Positions 42,849 through 51,486 of a DNA stretch of 64,000 bases are shown here, one piece after another. The translations under genes were made by a program, and so were the position numbers. Source of the stretch: Pantoea sp. 18069 (lineage in GTDB: Bacteria > Pseudomonadota > Gammaproteobacteria > Burkholderiales > Burkholderiaceae_C); NCBI RefSeq assembly GCF_902706035.1, contig NZ_CACSJA010000006.1, positions 1 through 64,000 of the forward strand, read 5' to 3'. Position 1 is the first letter of the stretch, and each line of letters begins with the position of its first letter. The notes below the pieces were generated by a model. It did not search any database. It was not told the origin of the DNA and was given only the letters and a program-made list of their open reading frames with translations.

Positions 42849-43844
42849 TCATTCAGGCTTGATGCCCAGGTCGGCCACCACCTTGGCCCACTTGGTGGCT
42901 TGCGCGCGCACGAAGGCCATGGTGTCGTCAGGCGCCTGGCTGTTCAGGTTGATGGCAAGGCTGGAGATGCGGCTTTGCACGCGCTTGTCGCCCAGCGACT
43001 TCGCGGTGGCGCGGTAAAGGGTGTCGATGATGGGGGCGGGCGTCCTGGCGGGCACGACCAGCGCCCACCACTGGCCAAAGTCCATGCGTGACAGCCGCAA
43101 CTCGCTCGCGCAGGGCGTATGGGGCAATTGGGGAATGCGGCGGCTGCCCGTGACCATCAGCGGAACAATCCTCCCCGCTGCCAGCAGGCTGCTTGCGCTG
43201 GCGAGCGTGCAGAAGTGGCCCAGGACAATGCCTGCCGCGACATCGGTGAGCGCAGGCGCCGAGCCCTTGTACGGGATCAAGTCGAGTGGGACTTTCATCT
43301 CCTGGGTGAGCAGGCCGGCGGCCAGGTGGCTGATGCTGCCATTTCCGCTGGTGGCGATGGTGAACGGGTCCGAGGCCTTGCGGGCATCGGCCAGGAAATT
43401 CTGGAACTGACCTTCCTTGTACTTTTGCGCGCCCACAAACAGCACCAGCGGGGAGTCGCCCAGCAAGGACACGGCAGCGGTATCGTTCATGATGTCATAG
43501 GACACCCGCTGAAACACCGAGGGTGCAATGGCGTGGGCCAGCTCGATGACGCAGGCGGTATAGCCATCCGCCGGCGACTTGGCCATGGCGTCTACGCCCA
43601 GGCGGCCTGAAGCGCCAGGACGGTTATCGACCACCACGGGTTTACCCAGCACATCGGTCAGATTCTGTCCGACCGCTCTGGCAAGAACGTCGGTACTGCC
43701 TCCCGCCGACCAGGGAACAATTAATTTGATGGGACGGTTGGGGTAATTCGAATCCGCCCACGATTTACCCAAGGGAGCCAGCGCGCCGATGGCAGCGCCG
43801 CCCATACCAGCCAACGCACTTCGACGATTGAGAGAGTAATTCAT
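42849..43844 (-). CDS. Bug-family TTT solute-binding protein
   Basis: 331 residues. The signal MNYSLNRRSALAGMGGAAIG carries an Arg pair, but the hydrophobic core is of Sec/Tat ambiguous type; cleavage likely after KSWADS. Motifs: LIVPWSAGGSTDVLARAV, VVDNRPGASGRLG, TIATSGNGSISHLA, IPYKGSAPALTDVAAG. Leads a two-gene unit with the PLP enzyme, divergent from LysR at 43996 with two inverted repeats between. Confidence 0.92.
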   Translation of the reverse strand: MNYSLNRRSALAGMGGAAIGALAPLGKSWADSNYPNRPIKLIVPWSAGGSTDVLARAVGQNLTDVLGKPVVVDNRPGASGRLGVDAMAKSPADGYTACVIELAHAIAPSVFQRVSYDIMNDTAAVSLLGDSPLVLFVGAQKYKEGQFQNFLADARKASDPFTIATSGNGSISHLAAGLLTQEMKVPLDLIPYKGSAPALTDVAAGIVLGHFCTLASASSLLAAGRIVPLMVTGSRRIPQLPHTPCASELRLSRMDFGQWWALVVPARTPAPIIDTLYRATAKSLGDKRVQSRISSLAINLNSQAPDDTMAFVRAQATKWAKVVADLGIKPE

Positions 43845-43882
43845 TTGAATGCACCAATGCCCATTTACTGTGCCATATAAAG

Positions 43883-43909
43883 CCAGATGAACGGCATGCG
43901 TTTATCTGG
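43883..43909. promoter_or_regulatory. near-perfect 11-bp inverted repeat
   Basis: CCAGATGAACG and CGTTTATCTGG match at 10 of 11 positions around a 5-bp centre, 39 bases upstream of the Bug gene start. Candidate LysR regulatory site. Confidence 0.55.
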
Positions 43910-43950
43910 AAGCCAGGTAGGTACTCTAGAATCGCCACCAATTAAAATCA

Positions 43951-43969
43951 ATGACCGAACTGCGGTCAT
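43951..43969. promoter_or_regulatory. perfect 7-bp inverted repeat, LysR operator candidate
   Basis: ATGACCG and CGGTCAT flank AACTG, 27 bases before the LysR start at 43996. Together with 43883-43909 it gives the usual recognition-plus-activation pair of LysR promoters. Confidence 0.55.
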
Positions 43970-43995
43970 CCATGTGAAAACCTTATGGGCTGTCA

Positions 43996-44898
43996 ATGAA
44001 CTTTCGCCAAGTCGAGGCCTTCCGGGCGGTGATGATCACGGGCTCTGCCTCACGGGCAGCGGACTTGCTGCAGATCACGCAGCCGGCCATCAGCCGCAGC
44101 ATCCTGGAGCTGGAGAAGGTCACCGGTTTTCAGCTTTTTGACCGGATTCGTGGCCGCCTCGTGCCCACGGCGGAAGGGCAATTGTTCTTCCGCGATGTGG
44201 AGCAGACTTTCCAGGGGTTGGACCGGCTGCGCGTCAGCGCCGCCCGCATCCGTGACTTCGGCACGGGGGACATACGCATGGCCAGTCTTGCGGCCATGGG
44301 CTCTACGCTGGTGCCGCACGCCCTGCGGCTGTTTCGCGCGCAGCACCCCGACATCGCCGTCACGCTCCAGGTAGGCGCCTCCTCCACGGTGCGAGAACTG
44401 GTGATGGGCAGCCGCTTTGACGTAGGGCTCGCCGCGGACGAAATCGATGTGTCAGGCCTCGAGCACCAGCTCTTCGCCACGCCCAAGGCGGTGTGCGCCA
44501 TGCCCGCAGGCCATCGGCTCAGCGAGCGCAAGGTCATCACGCCCGAAGACCTCGCCGAAGAGTCGTTCATTGCGCTGTCGCCCGAAGACACGGTGCGTCA
44601 CAAGCTGGAGAAAGTCTTCCAGGCAAGCAATGTGCGGCCAAAAATCGTCGCCGAGACACCCAACTCGTCTACCGTTTGCGCGCTGGCGATGGAAGGACTC
44701 GGCGTCGGCCTGGTGAACCCGTATGCGGCCGACGGCTACGCGTCGCGGGGCGTCGTTTTCCGGCCGTTCTCGGCGGCCGTGCATTTCCGTACCCTGCTCA
44801 TCTTCCGCCCGGACCTGCCCAAGTCACGCATCGTCCGCGACCTGGCCTCGTGCCTCTTCGAAGCACGCAACGCGCGCGCGGAGCGTGTGGTGAACTGA
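43996..44898 (+). CDS. LysR-family transcriptional regulator
   Basis: 300 residues. HTH: VEAFRAVMITGSASRAADLL and ITQPAISRSILELEKVTGFQ. Effector: GDIRMASLAAMGSTLVPHAL, similar to LysR proteins that control amino-acid or opine catabolism. Divergent from the Bug/PLP-enzyme operon, which it probably controls; the PLP enzyme context supports an amino-acid-like inducer. No strong ribosome site precedes the ATG. Confidence 0.9.
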   Translation: MNFRQVEAFRAVMITGSASRAADLLQITQPAISRSILELEKVTGFQLFDRIRGRLVPTAEGQLFFRDVEQTFQGLDRLRVSAARIRDFGTGDIRMASLAAMGSTLVPHALRLFRAQHPDIAVTLQVGASSTVRELVMGSRFDVGLAADEIDVSGLEHQLFATPKAVCAMPAGHRLSERKVITPEDLAEESFIALSPEDTVRHKLEKVFQASNVRPKIVAETPNSSTVCALAMEGLGVGLVNPYAADGYASRGVVFRPFSAAVHFRTLLIFRPDLPKSRIVRDLASCLFEARNARAERVVN

Positions 44899-44919
44899 TT
44901 CAGATCCATCAGGTTTGCT

Positions 44920-44944
44920 AATGACAAGTGCTGATATTGTCATT
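44920..44944. promoter_or_regulatory. perfect 8-bp inverted repeat stranded upstream of an IS
   Basis: AATGACAA and TTGTCATT flank nine bases, 22 bases after the LysR stop. No gene now starts here; the next gene-like sequence beyond the IS200/IS605 element is the broken oxidoreductase at 46952. It could be the operator of that gene, separated by the insertion. Confidence 0.4.
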
Positions 44945-45127
44945 GTTCACATAGGGCATGCCGCCTTAAAGTGATCACGCCCTTTCCCGATGCGAACCCT
45001 GTTTATTATTTGACGACTGTATGTGAGTTGCCCGGTGCCACTCATGACTGGGGGGAGGTTGCGACGTTTTGGCCGTTTGAAGAATCGATTATTTGATTCT
45101 CCGGATAAGCCAGATTTTTGACATCCT

Positions 45128-45147
45128 CCCCCGCCTGAAGGTGGGGG
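45128..45147 (-). ncRNA. right-end hairpin, probable 3' part of the TnpB omega-RNA
   Basis: Downstream of tnpB on the minus strand is a stem of eight pairs (one G-T) with loop TTCA, followed by GGAGGATGTC. In TnpB systems the RNA from the tnpB 3' end through this structure is the guide scaffold, and the guide is the host DNA just outside the end. That would be AAAAATCTGGCTTATCCGG (minus strand, 45119-45101). The RNA assignment is by family analogy. Confidence 0.5.
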
Positions 45148-45160
45148 ATTCCTACGGCGC

Positions 45161-46408
45161 TCAAGCGTGCACGAAGCCAGCCTGAATCGCTTCGGTGGGT
45201 TCCTGCTTCGCAGAGGCTGCACGCTTGGCCCTTGCAGGCTTCGCACGGCTTACGTCCTCTCCACAGGCTGCAACGCGGTGTCCCCGCGCCAAGATATTGA
45301 TTGCGCCGACGACATCGGCGTGATCTTCATGTCCGCACTCGACGCACGCGAATTTCGCCTGCGTCTTGCGGTTGTCCGCATGGATATGCCCACAAGCCGG
45401 ACACGTCCGGCTTGTGTTGTGCGGCGGCACAGCGATGAGCCAGCCGCCAGCCCACGCCAGCTTGTAGTCCAGTTGCCTGCGGAACTCGAACCATCCTTGA
45501 TCGAGGATAGCTTTGTTCAGGCCGGACTTGGCCCGAACGCTTTTACCCGGCTTGTCGGCATTGCCTGCTGCTGACTTGCTCATATTGCGCACCTGCAAGT
45601 CCTCGATACACACCATCGCGTGGTTTTGGCTGATCGTGGTCGTGGCCTTGTGCAGGTAGTCGCGGCGGCAGTTGCCGATGCGGGTATGGAGGCGTTGTAC
45701 TTTTGCCTTCGCTTTCTTCCAGTTGTTGCTGAACTTGGTCTTGCGGCTCATGGCCCGCTGGTAGCGGCGCAGGCGGATTTCGTGCTTCTTGAAGCTCCAT
45801 AGCGGCTCAAGGTAACTGCCGTCGCTCATCGTGGCGAAGCGGGCAAGTCCCATGTCGATGCCCACCGCACTCGTCGAGTGCGAAGTTGGCTGCTCGACCT
45901 CGCGCTCGGTCTGGATACTCACAAACCACCTGCTGCCCGATAGGCTGACAGTGGCATTCCTGACCGTGCCCAGCACATCGCGGCTGTTGCGGTAGCGCAG
46001 CCAGCCCAGCTTGGGCAGGAAGATGCGGGCATTGGCCTGATCGAGCTTGATTTGCTTGGCGTCGGGGTAGCGCAAGCTATCGCGCTGCCCTTTCTTCGCA
46101 AAGCGCGGGAAGCCCGCACGTTTGGCGAAGAAGTTCTTGTAGGCCCGCTCCAAGTTCTTGATGGCATGTTGCAGCGGATGCACGGGCGCATCTTTGAGCC
46201 ACGGCGTTTCACTGCTGTTGCGCCAGGCGGTCAGTTCCTTGGCCATTGCCACGTAGCCGATGAACTTTCCTCCCGCCTCATGGTTGGTTTTTTGCAGGGC
46301 CAGCGCCTTGTTGAACACGAACCGGCACGAGCCAGCGAAACGCGCCATCTGGCGCGCTTGCTGGCCATCTGGCCGGAGTTCGTACTTGAATGCCTGAAGG
46401 CGCTGCAT
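45161..46408 (-). CDS. tnpB: TnpB RNA-guided nuclease of IS605 type
   Basis: 415 residues, normal for TnpB. N-terminal RNA/DNA-binding part (QAFKYELRPDGQQARQMARF) and a RuvC-like nuclease with all three acidic residues: AVGIDMGLARF, VCIEDLQVRN and HADVVGAINILARG. The zinc ribbon CPACGHIHADN...CVECGH lies between the last two. It probably cuts donor sites to favour IS retention. The C-terminal tail is Lys/Ala-rich. It is read away from tnpA with 20 bases between starts. Nothing suggests inactivation. Confidence 0.95.
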   Translation of the reverse strand: MQRLQAFKYELRPDGQQARQMARFAGSCRFVFNKALALQKTNHEAGGKFIGYVAMAKELTAWRNSSETPWLKDAPVHPLQHAIKNLERAYKNFFAKRAGFPRFAKKGQRDSLRYPDAKQIKLDQANARIFLPKLGWLRYRNSRDVLGTVRNATVSLSGSRWFVSIQTEREVEQPTSHSTSAVGIDMGLARFATMSDGSYLEPLWSFKKHEIRLRRYQRAMSRKTKFSNNWKKAKAKVQRLHTRIGNCRRDYLHKATTTISQNHAMVCIEDLQVRNMSKSAAGNADKPGKSVRAKSGLNKAILDQGWFEFRRQLDYKLAWAGGWLIAVPPHNTSRTCPACGHIHADNRKTQAKFACVECGHEDHADVVGAINILARGHRVAACGEDVSRAKPARAKRAASAKQEPTEAIQAGFVHA

Positions 46409-46428
46409 GTGTCCAGTATAGTTGGTCT

Positions 46429-46857
46429 ATGGATGATGCATCGAGTAAAAACAACGACCTACGTCATGGGCGGCACTGCGTCTTTCTCATGCACGTTCAC
46501 TTGGTCTTCGTAACCAAGTGCCGGCGTGAGGTATTCACAAAAGCCATCCTGGATGACCTGCGCTTCATCTTTGCGGGTGTTTGCGCCGACTTCGAGGCGG
46601 AGTTGGTCGAGTTCGATGGCGAGGATGACCATGTTCATTTGCTGGTGAACTATCCGCCCAAGGTGGCGGTTTCGTCGCTGGTGAACAGTTTGAAGGGCGT
46701 ATCTAGCCGGATGATCCGCAAGAAGAGTTACCCAAGCATCCGCAAAAAGCTATGGGGCGGTGCGCTGTGGTCGCCGTCCTACTTTGCCGGTAGCTGCGGT
46801 GGAGCGTCCATCGAAACCATCCAGCAGTACATCGAACAGCAGCAGACGCCACATTAA
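46429..46857 (+). CDS. tnpA: TnpA Y1 transposase of IS200 type
   Basis: 142 residues. The HUH motif is DHVHLLVNYP near residue 64 and the catalytic Tyr is in IQQYIEQQ near the C-terminus, after WSPSYFAGSCGGASI. Opening strand HCVFLMHVHLVFVTKCRREVF is family-typical. Length is normal, so it should be able to cut and join single-stranded IS ends at the subterminal hairpins. A GGACGCC/GGCGTCC hairpin at 46867-46883 follows its stop. Confidence 0.95.
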   Translation: MDDASSKNNDLRHGRHCVFLMHVHLVFVTKCRREVFTKAILDDLRFIFAGVCADFEAELVEFDGEDDHVHLLVNYPPKVAVSSLVNSLKGVSSRMIRKKSYPSIRKKLWGGALWSPSYFAGSCGGASIETIQQYIEQQQTPH

Positions 46858-46866
46858 CGCCGTGTA

Positions 46867-46914
46867 GGACGCCTACGGCGTCCGCGCTATCCTTCCCCGC
46901 CCTGAAGGGCAAGG
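46867..46914 (+). repeat. left-end hairpins of the IS
   Basis: Two hairpins in a row: GGACGCC-TAC-GGCGTCC (46867-46883) and GCCC-TGAA-GGGC within CCTT/AAGG (46891-46914). The second shares loop and C-rich arm with the other IS end and is the likely TnpA binding structure; the first may stop tnpA transcription. Confidence 0.6.
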
Positions 46915-46951
46915 TTTGCCGCGCACCGGATCAAATCACTCATATTCCATC

Positions 46952-47361
46952 ATGATTCAACGGCGTAATTTTCTTCAGGCTGCTGCATTGACGGCAGGGA
47001 CTTTGCCAGCGATTTCTTTTGCTTCTGGAAACAAATCCAGGGTTGGAATCATTGGCGCAGGGATTATCGGTGCCTCGATTGCCGCATACCTTGTGGAGGC
47101 CGGCGCAGAGGTCCTCATCTTCGAGAAAGGCGAACCTGCATCCGTTGCGACCCGGGCTTCCCTCGCCTGGATCAACCCGAGCACCGTCAACACCCATTGC
47201 CGATGATCGGCCATGTGCCTGGCGCCAAAGGCATGTACATGGTGGCCACGCACAGCGGTGTCACCCAGGCACCGGTGATGGGCAAGTACGCTGCGCTGGA
47301 AATCCTGACCCAGGAAAGGGCTGCGGTACCCGCAAAGTACCGTCCCGAGCGCTTTCTTTGA
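46952..47361 (+). pseudogene. Tat-exported FAD-dependent oxidoreductase (DAO type), internally deleted
   Basis: The 5' part encodes a twin-arginine signal (QRRNFLQAAALTAG), the FAD-binding VGIIGAGIIGASIAAYLVE and ASLAWIN, about 80 residues, then runs into a stop at 47204-47206. In another frame from about 47188 the sequence PLPMIGHVPGAKGMYMV, HSGVTQAPVMGKYA and a final YRPERFL is the end of the same family. Roughly 250 codons of the middle are missing and the two halves are out of frame. The enzyme would have been a periplasmic amino-acid or amine oxidase-type flavoprotein. Confidence 0.85.
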
Positions 47362-47728
47362 CCGGCCTGGCCTCGCAAGGGAGACTTGATGGGCGATTGC
47401 CGGCGGCTCAGCCGAACGTCGCAACGCCAGGCGCGTGGGCATCGCCCATGTGCAGAGCTGGAGGACCAGGCGCTCGCCGTCGTGCTCCCACACGCGAGCG
47501 CGAATGTGGAACCGACAGCCGCCCATGCGCACCAGGCGCCCCCTGGCCGGCGGCACGGCATGCCCGAGCCGGAAATGGGGGGCGATGACGGGGGTGTCGG
47601 ATGGGCCGCAGCCTGGCGCAGGGCCATAGGTGCGATCTGGCGTGGATTGCAGTGGCTATTCGGGCTAATGAACTACTAGTCACACGCCGATAGTATGGAT
47701 ATACCGTTCACTTCAGGCGAGGTTCTTC
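47362..47728. other. intergenic remnant region
   Basis: No intact gene. A minus-strand frame through 47390-47640 reads APHFRLGHAVPP, GGCRFHIRARVWEHDG and RLVLQLCTWAMP, with coding-like strands, but has no start or recognised family; it may be a gene fragment left by the same rearrangement that gutted the oxidoreductase. An AT-richer leader of the chemoreceptor follows from 47660. Confidence 0.35.
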
Positions 47729-49273
47729 ATGCGTGTCAACAGCCCCGTTACCCAGCGTGAGTACGAGTTTCCAGACAATGCGACCCTGATGTCGACCACC
47801 GACACCCAGAGCCACATCACCTATGCGAACGCGGCGTTTGTGGACGTGAGTGGTTTTGCGGTGGAAGAAATCCAGCAGCAGCCGCACAACGTGGTGCGCC
47901 ACCCGGACATGCCCAAGGAAGCCTTTGGCGACATGTGGGCCACGCTCAAGGGCGGCGAGCCCTGGACCGCGCTGGTGAAGAACCGCCGCAAGAACGGCGA
48001 CCACTACTGGGTGCGCGCCAACGCCACGCCCGTGATCCGCAACGGCAAGGCGGTGGGCTACATGTCGGTGCGCACCAAGGCCACGCGGGAAGAAATTGCC
48101 AGCGCCGAGCGCTTGTACGCCGACATGCGGGAAGGTCGCGCCAGACACCTGAAACTGCACAAGGGCCTGCTTTTGCGCACCGGCCTGATGGGCATCACGA
48201 CCGCGTTCAAGACCATGCGCGTGCGCAGCCGCATTCGCCTGTCGCTGGCGGTGTTGCTGGCGGGACTGGTCGGTGGCGCGTGGGCTCTGGGCATGCAGGG
48301 CATGCAATGGGCCCAGTTCGCCGGCCTCAGCGCCGTGGGCGTGGGCCTGGCAGGCTGGTTCCTCGAATCGCAGTTGGCCGGCCCGCTCGAGTTCCTGCGC
48401 GAGCAGGCGCTGCGTGTGGCCACGGGCGACACGCAGAAGGTGGCGCACATGGACCGCGTGGACGAAATCGGCATGACGATGCGCACCATCAGCCAGTTGG
48501 GCCTGATGTTCCGCTGGCTGATCGACGATGTGAGCCAGCAGGTGCTGACCGTGCAGACCGCGGTGACCGACATCGCTCAGGGCAACAACGACCTGAGCCA
48601 ACGCACCGAACAAGCCGCCTCCAGCCTGCAGCAGACTGCCGCGTCGATGGAGCAGATGACCGCCACGGTGCGGCAGAACGCCGAAACCTCAAGCCAGGCC
48701 AATCAACTCTCGGGCGCGGCCAGCGATGCTGCTTCGCGCGGTGGGCAGGCGGTGTCGCAGGTGGTGAGCACCATGAGCGCGATCACCGAGAGCTCGCGCA
48801 AGATCCAGGACATCATCGGCGTGATCGACGGCATCGCGTTCCAGACCAATATCCTCGCGCTCAACGCAGCGGTGGAAGCGGCCCGTGCGGGCGAGCAAGG
48901 CCGTGGCTTTGCGGTGGTCGCCGGTGAAGTGCGCAACCTCGCCCAGCGCAGCGCCGAAGCGGCCAAGGAAATCAAGCAGCTGATTGGCGCCAGTGTGGAC
49001 AAAGTGGAAGCCGGCACGCGTCTGGTCGATGACGCTGGCAAGACCATGAACGAGATCGTGCACCAGGTCCAACGCGTGTCGGACCTGATCAGCGAAATCA
49101 GCTCGGCCACGATCGAGCAAAGTGGCGGCATTCAGCAGGTGAGCCAGGCCGTGGGCCACCTGGACCAGGTCACGCAGCAGAACTCCGCGCTGGTGGAGCA
49201 GGGCACCGCTGCATCAAAAAGCCTGCAGCAGCAGACGCAGCGCCTGGTGGAAGCGGTGAGTGTGTTCCGTTGA
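47729..49273 (+). CDS. PAS-containing methyl-accepting chemotaxis protein (Aer-like)
   Basis: 514 residues. PAS domain: [58 protein letters not shown]. Then two membrane helices ([19 protein letters not shown] and [16 protein letters not shown]), HAMP ([20 protein letters not shown]) and a signalling domain with [20 protein letters not shown] at the tip. It is paralogous to 17316-18926 but on the other strand, with a more normal HAMP spacing. Single gene; cytoplasmic redox or oxygen sensing is likely. Confidence 0.93.
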   Translation: MRVNSPVTQREYEFPDNATLMSTTDTQSHITYANAAFVDVSGFAVEEIQQQPHNVVRHPDMPKEAFGDMWATLKGGEPWTALVKNRRKNGDHYWVRANATPVIRNGKAVGYMSVRTKATREEIASAERLYADMREGRARHLKLHKGLLLRTGLMGITTAFKTMRVRSRIRLSLAVLLAGLVGGAWALGMQGMQWAQFAGLSAVGVGLAGWFLESQLAGPLEFLREQALRVATGDTQKVAHMDRVDEIGMTMRTISQLGLMFRWLIDDVSQQVLTVQTAVTDIAQGNNDLSQRTEQAASSLQQTAASMEQMTATVRQNAETSSQANQLSGAASDAASRGGQAVSQVVSTMSAITESSRKIQDIIGVIDGIAFQTNILALNAAVEAARAGEQGRGFAVVAGEVRNLAQRSAEAAKEIKQLIGASVDKVEAGTRLVDDAGKTMNEIVHQVQRVSDLISEISSATIEQSGGIQQVSQAVGHLDQVTQQNSALVEQGTAASKSLQQQTQRLVEAVSVFR

Positions 49274-49317
49274 GATCGATACCGGCCCAAGCCACGGTCA
49301 GCGAGCATCCGCGCTGA

Positions 49318-49422
49318 CCAAACCTTCGCGCACGCCAGCCGTACCAGCGCTGGCAGGTCGCTCACGCCGAGTTGGGTCATGAGGCGGCCGCGGCAGGGCT
49401 TGACCGTTCTTGGCCGTTGGCG
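49318..49422 (-). pseudogene. LuxR/FixJ-type helix-turn-helix remnant
   Basis: A minus-strand frame encodes RQRPRTVKPCRGRLMTQLGV and SDLPALVRLA, which is the recognition helix and last helix of a GerE/LuxR-type DNA-binding domain (compare the usual SPRTVEVHRARLM-KLG pattern). Nothing of the receiver domain is present; a hydroxyacid dehydrogenase gene ends just upstream. It is only a tail fragment. Confidence 0.5.
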
Positions 49423-49442
49423 CAGGAATGCGCGCGTATCGT

Positions 49443-50405
49443 TCATGCCGTAGCTGTGACCACATTCGTCGCATGTTCGGCCGCAAAGGCCTCGATGTTG
49501 GCTATGAGTTGATCGGCCAGGCCCTGGATGGCCTGCTGGGAAGCCCAGGCCACATGCGGCGTCAGGATGAAGTTCGGCAGGTCCAGCAGCGCCATGAAGG
49601 GGTGGTCGGCCGCAGGCGGCTCGGCCGAAACCACGTCGAAGCCCGCGCCCGCAATCTGCCCGCTGCGCAAGGCCGCGGCAAGCGCCGCCTCGTCGACCAG
49701 ACCGCCGCGCGCGGTATTGATGATCAGCGGCCTGCGCGCCATCTGCGCGAACTCCGCGGCGCCTATCATGTGGCGCGTCTGGGGCTTGAGCGGGCAGTGC
49801 AGCGTGATGATGTCGGCGCGCGCGAGCACCTCCTCGAAGGGCGTATAGAGCTTGCCCATGCCCGGGCGCCCCTTGTGCGCCGACATCAGCACCGTCATGC
49901 CCAGTGCACGCGCAATCGTCGCCACGGCATTGCCCAGCGCGCCGTCGCCGATGATGCCCAGGGTCGATCCCGCAAGGTCGCGCACCGGGTAGTCGAAATA
50001 GCAGAACTGTCCGGATTCCTGCCAGCGGCCGGCCTTGACCGAGTCGCGGTAGGCGCAGATGCTGCGGCGCAGCGCGAACATCAGCGCAAACGTGTGCTCG
50101 GGCACGGTGTTGCCCGCGTAGTTGCGGATATTGCTGACGGTGATGCCGCGCGCGGCGCAGGCCTGCAGGTCTATGCTGTCGGTGCCGGTGGCCGCGACCG
50201 CCACCAGCTTCAGGCGCGCGGCCTGCTGCAGCACCTGGGCGCCGAGCTTGACCTTGTTGGTGATCACGATGTCGGCATCGGCAATCCGCTGCGCGACTTC
50301 ATGGGGCGCGGTGTTGTCGTGGCTGACGAGTTCGTGCGCGAAGGACGGAAGGCGCAGCGTGGTTTCGGGCGACAGCGTGGCGCGGTCAAGGAAAACAATC
50401 TTCAT
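49443..50405 (-). CDS. D-isomer-specific 2-hydroxyacid dehydrogenase
   Basis: 320 residues. Nucleotide fold GIIGDGALGNAVATIARALG; the catalytic Arg lies in INTARGGLVDEAAL, Glu in VVSAEPPAADHP, and His in LTPHVAWAS. ITNKVKLGAQVLQQAARLKL is the substrate-side helix. Members include glycerate and hydroxypyruvate reductases. The start is ATG 50405; upstream residues to 50453 are not family-like. Last gene of the operon CoA transferase-CitE-like-Bug-dehydrogenase, 75 bases after the Bug gene. It could reduce a keto acid released by the lyase. Confidence 0.9.
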   Translation of the reverse strand: MKIVFLDRATLSPETTLRLPSFAHELVSHDNTAPHEVAQRIADADIVITNKVKLGAQVLQQAARLKLVAVAATGTDSIDLQACAARGITVSNIRNYAGNTVPEHTFALMFALRRSICAYRDSVKAGRWQESGQFCYFDYPVRDLAGSTLGIIGDGALGNAVATIARALGMTVLMSAHKGRPGMGKLYTPFEEVLARADIITLHCPLKPQTRHMIGAAEFAQMARRPLIINTARGGLVDEAALAAALRSGQIAGAGFDVVSAEPPAADHPFMALLDLPNFILTPHVAWASQQAIQGLADQLIANIEAFAAEHATNVVTATA

Positions 50406-50480
50406 AGGTACTCTCAAGCTCGCCAAAAAAAGCCTGGCGCTGGCCATCGGCATGGCGCCTACGGCCAGTCTCCAGCATGT

Positions 50481-51449
50481 TCAGTCGATCACCGCCCCCG
50501 AGGCTTTGACAATCGGGGCCCAGCGGGCGATGTCTTCCTGCAGCATCTGCTCCAGGCGTGAAGGACCGCCGGTCAAAGGCTCGACCCCCGCAGTCTTGAA
50601 GCGCTCGCGCAGATCGGGAGAAGCCACGGCCGCGCTCACCAGCTCCGCCAGGCGTGCAGTCACTGCCTTGGGCACACCCCGTCCCGCGAACAGGCCCACC
50701 CACAGCTCCCCGACATAACCCGGCACGACTTCGTTGATGGCCTGAACGTCGGGCAGTGCGGGCGAGCGCTTCGCGGAACTCACGCCAAGCGCGCGCAGCT
50801 TGCCGTCCTTGATGAACTGGATGCACGACGGCAGGCTCGCGAATGCCACCGGCACCTGCCCGCCCATGACATCGGTGAGGGCGGGTGCCACGCCGCGGTA
50901 AGGCACATGCTGCAAGGGCACGCCCGACTTGCTCGACAGCATCGCGCCCAGCAGGTGGTTGAGCGAGCCGTTGCCGGCCGACGCGTATTGCAGCTCGGGC
51001 TGGGTCGTGCGTGCGAGCTTGAGAAACTCTTCCAGCGTTTTCGCCGGCACCGACGGATTGACGACCAGCACGTTGGGGACCACACCGACGGGCGCCACCG
51101 GCTCAAAGTCCTTGACCGGGTCGAAGGCCACTTTCTTGTAAAGCGCCGGATTGATCGCCTGGGTGCTGCTGATGGTCAGCAGCAAGGTATAGCCGTCCTT
51201 GGGTGCGCGCGCCGCGTAGTCCGTACCGATGTTGCCGTTGGCCCCCGCCCGGTTTTCGACGATGAAGCTGCTGTGGGCCAGCTCGGTCAGCTTTTGCGCC
51301 AGAATGCGCCCCACCACATCGTTGGTGCCGCCAGGCGCCTGGGGCACAAGGATGGTCACGGGCTTGGACGGGTAGGTGTCCGCAAAGGCGGGCAGGGTGA
51401 TCAGTGCGCTTGCCGCCAGCAAGCCAAATTCGCGTCGGTTCTGTTGCAT
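50481..51449 (-). CDS. Bug-family TTT solute-binding protein
   Basis: 322 residues. Signal: NRREFGLLAASALITLPAFA. Motifs: VTILVPQAPGGTNDVVGRIL, VENRAGANGNIG, APKDGYTLL, QYASAGNGSLNHLLG, VPYRGVAPALTDVMGG. The PGGTND variant of the first loop is normal. Third gene in the CoA-transferase operon. RBS GGAGACAAG precedes the ATG. Confidence 0.92.
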   Translation of the reverse strand: MQQNRREFGLLAASALITLPAFADTYPSKPVTILVPQAPGGTNDVVGRILAQKLTELAHSSFIVENRAGANGNIGTDYAARAPKDGYTLLLTISSTQAINPALYKKVAFDPVKDFEPVAPVGVVPNVLVVNPSVPAKTLEEFLKLARTTQPELQYASAGNGSLNHLLGAMLSSKSGVPLQHVPYRGVAPALTDVMGGQVPVAFASLPSCIQFIKDGKLRALGVSSAKRSPALPDVQAINEVVPGYVGELWVGLFAGRGVPKAVTARLAELVSAAVASPDLRERFKTAGVEPLTGGPSRLEQMLQEDIARWAPIVKASGAVID

Positions 51450-51486
51450 GTCTTGTCTCCGTTATTTTGTGGTGATGGGGGAACGT

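Larger units (their letters stand above)
45120..46914. mobile_element. IS200/IS605-family insertion sequence with tnpA and tnpB
   Basis: About 1.8 kb with divergent tnpB (minus) and tnpA (plus), 20 bases apart. Both ends carry subterminal hairpins with the loop TGAA: 45128-45147 (CCCCCGCC/GGTGGGGG) and 46899-46910 (GCCC/GGGC inside CCTT/AAGG). No terminal inverted repeats or target duplication are expected for this single-strand transposing family. Both genes look intact, so it may be active. Exact ends are estimated from the hairpins. Confidence 0.85.

Noticed and set aside
45128..45147. The C-rich hairpin as a simple terminator of tnpB
   Set aside because: The same TGAA-loop hairpin appears at the other end of the element and no T-run follows on the minus strand, so it is an IS end structure.
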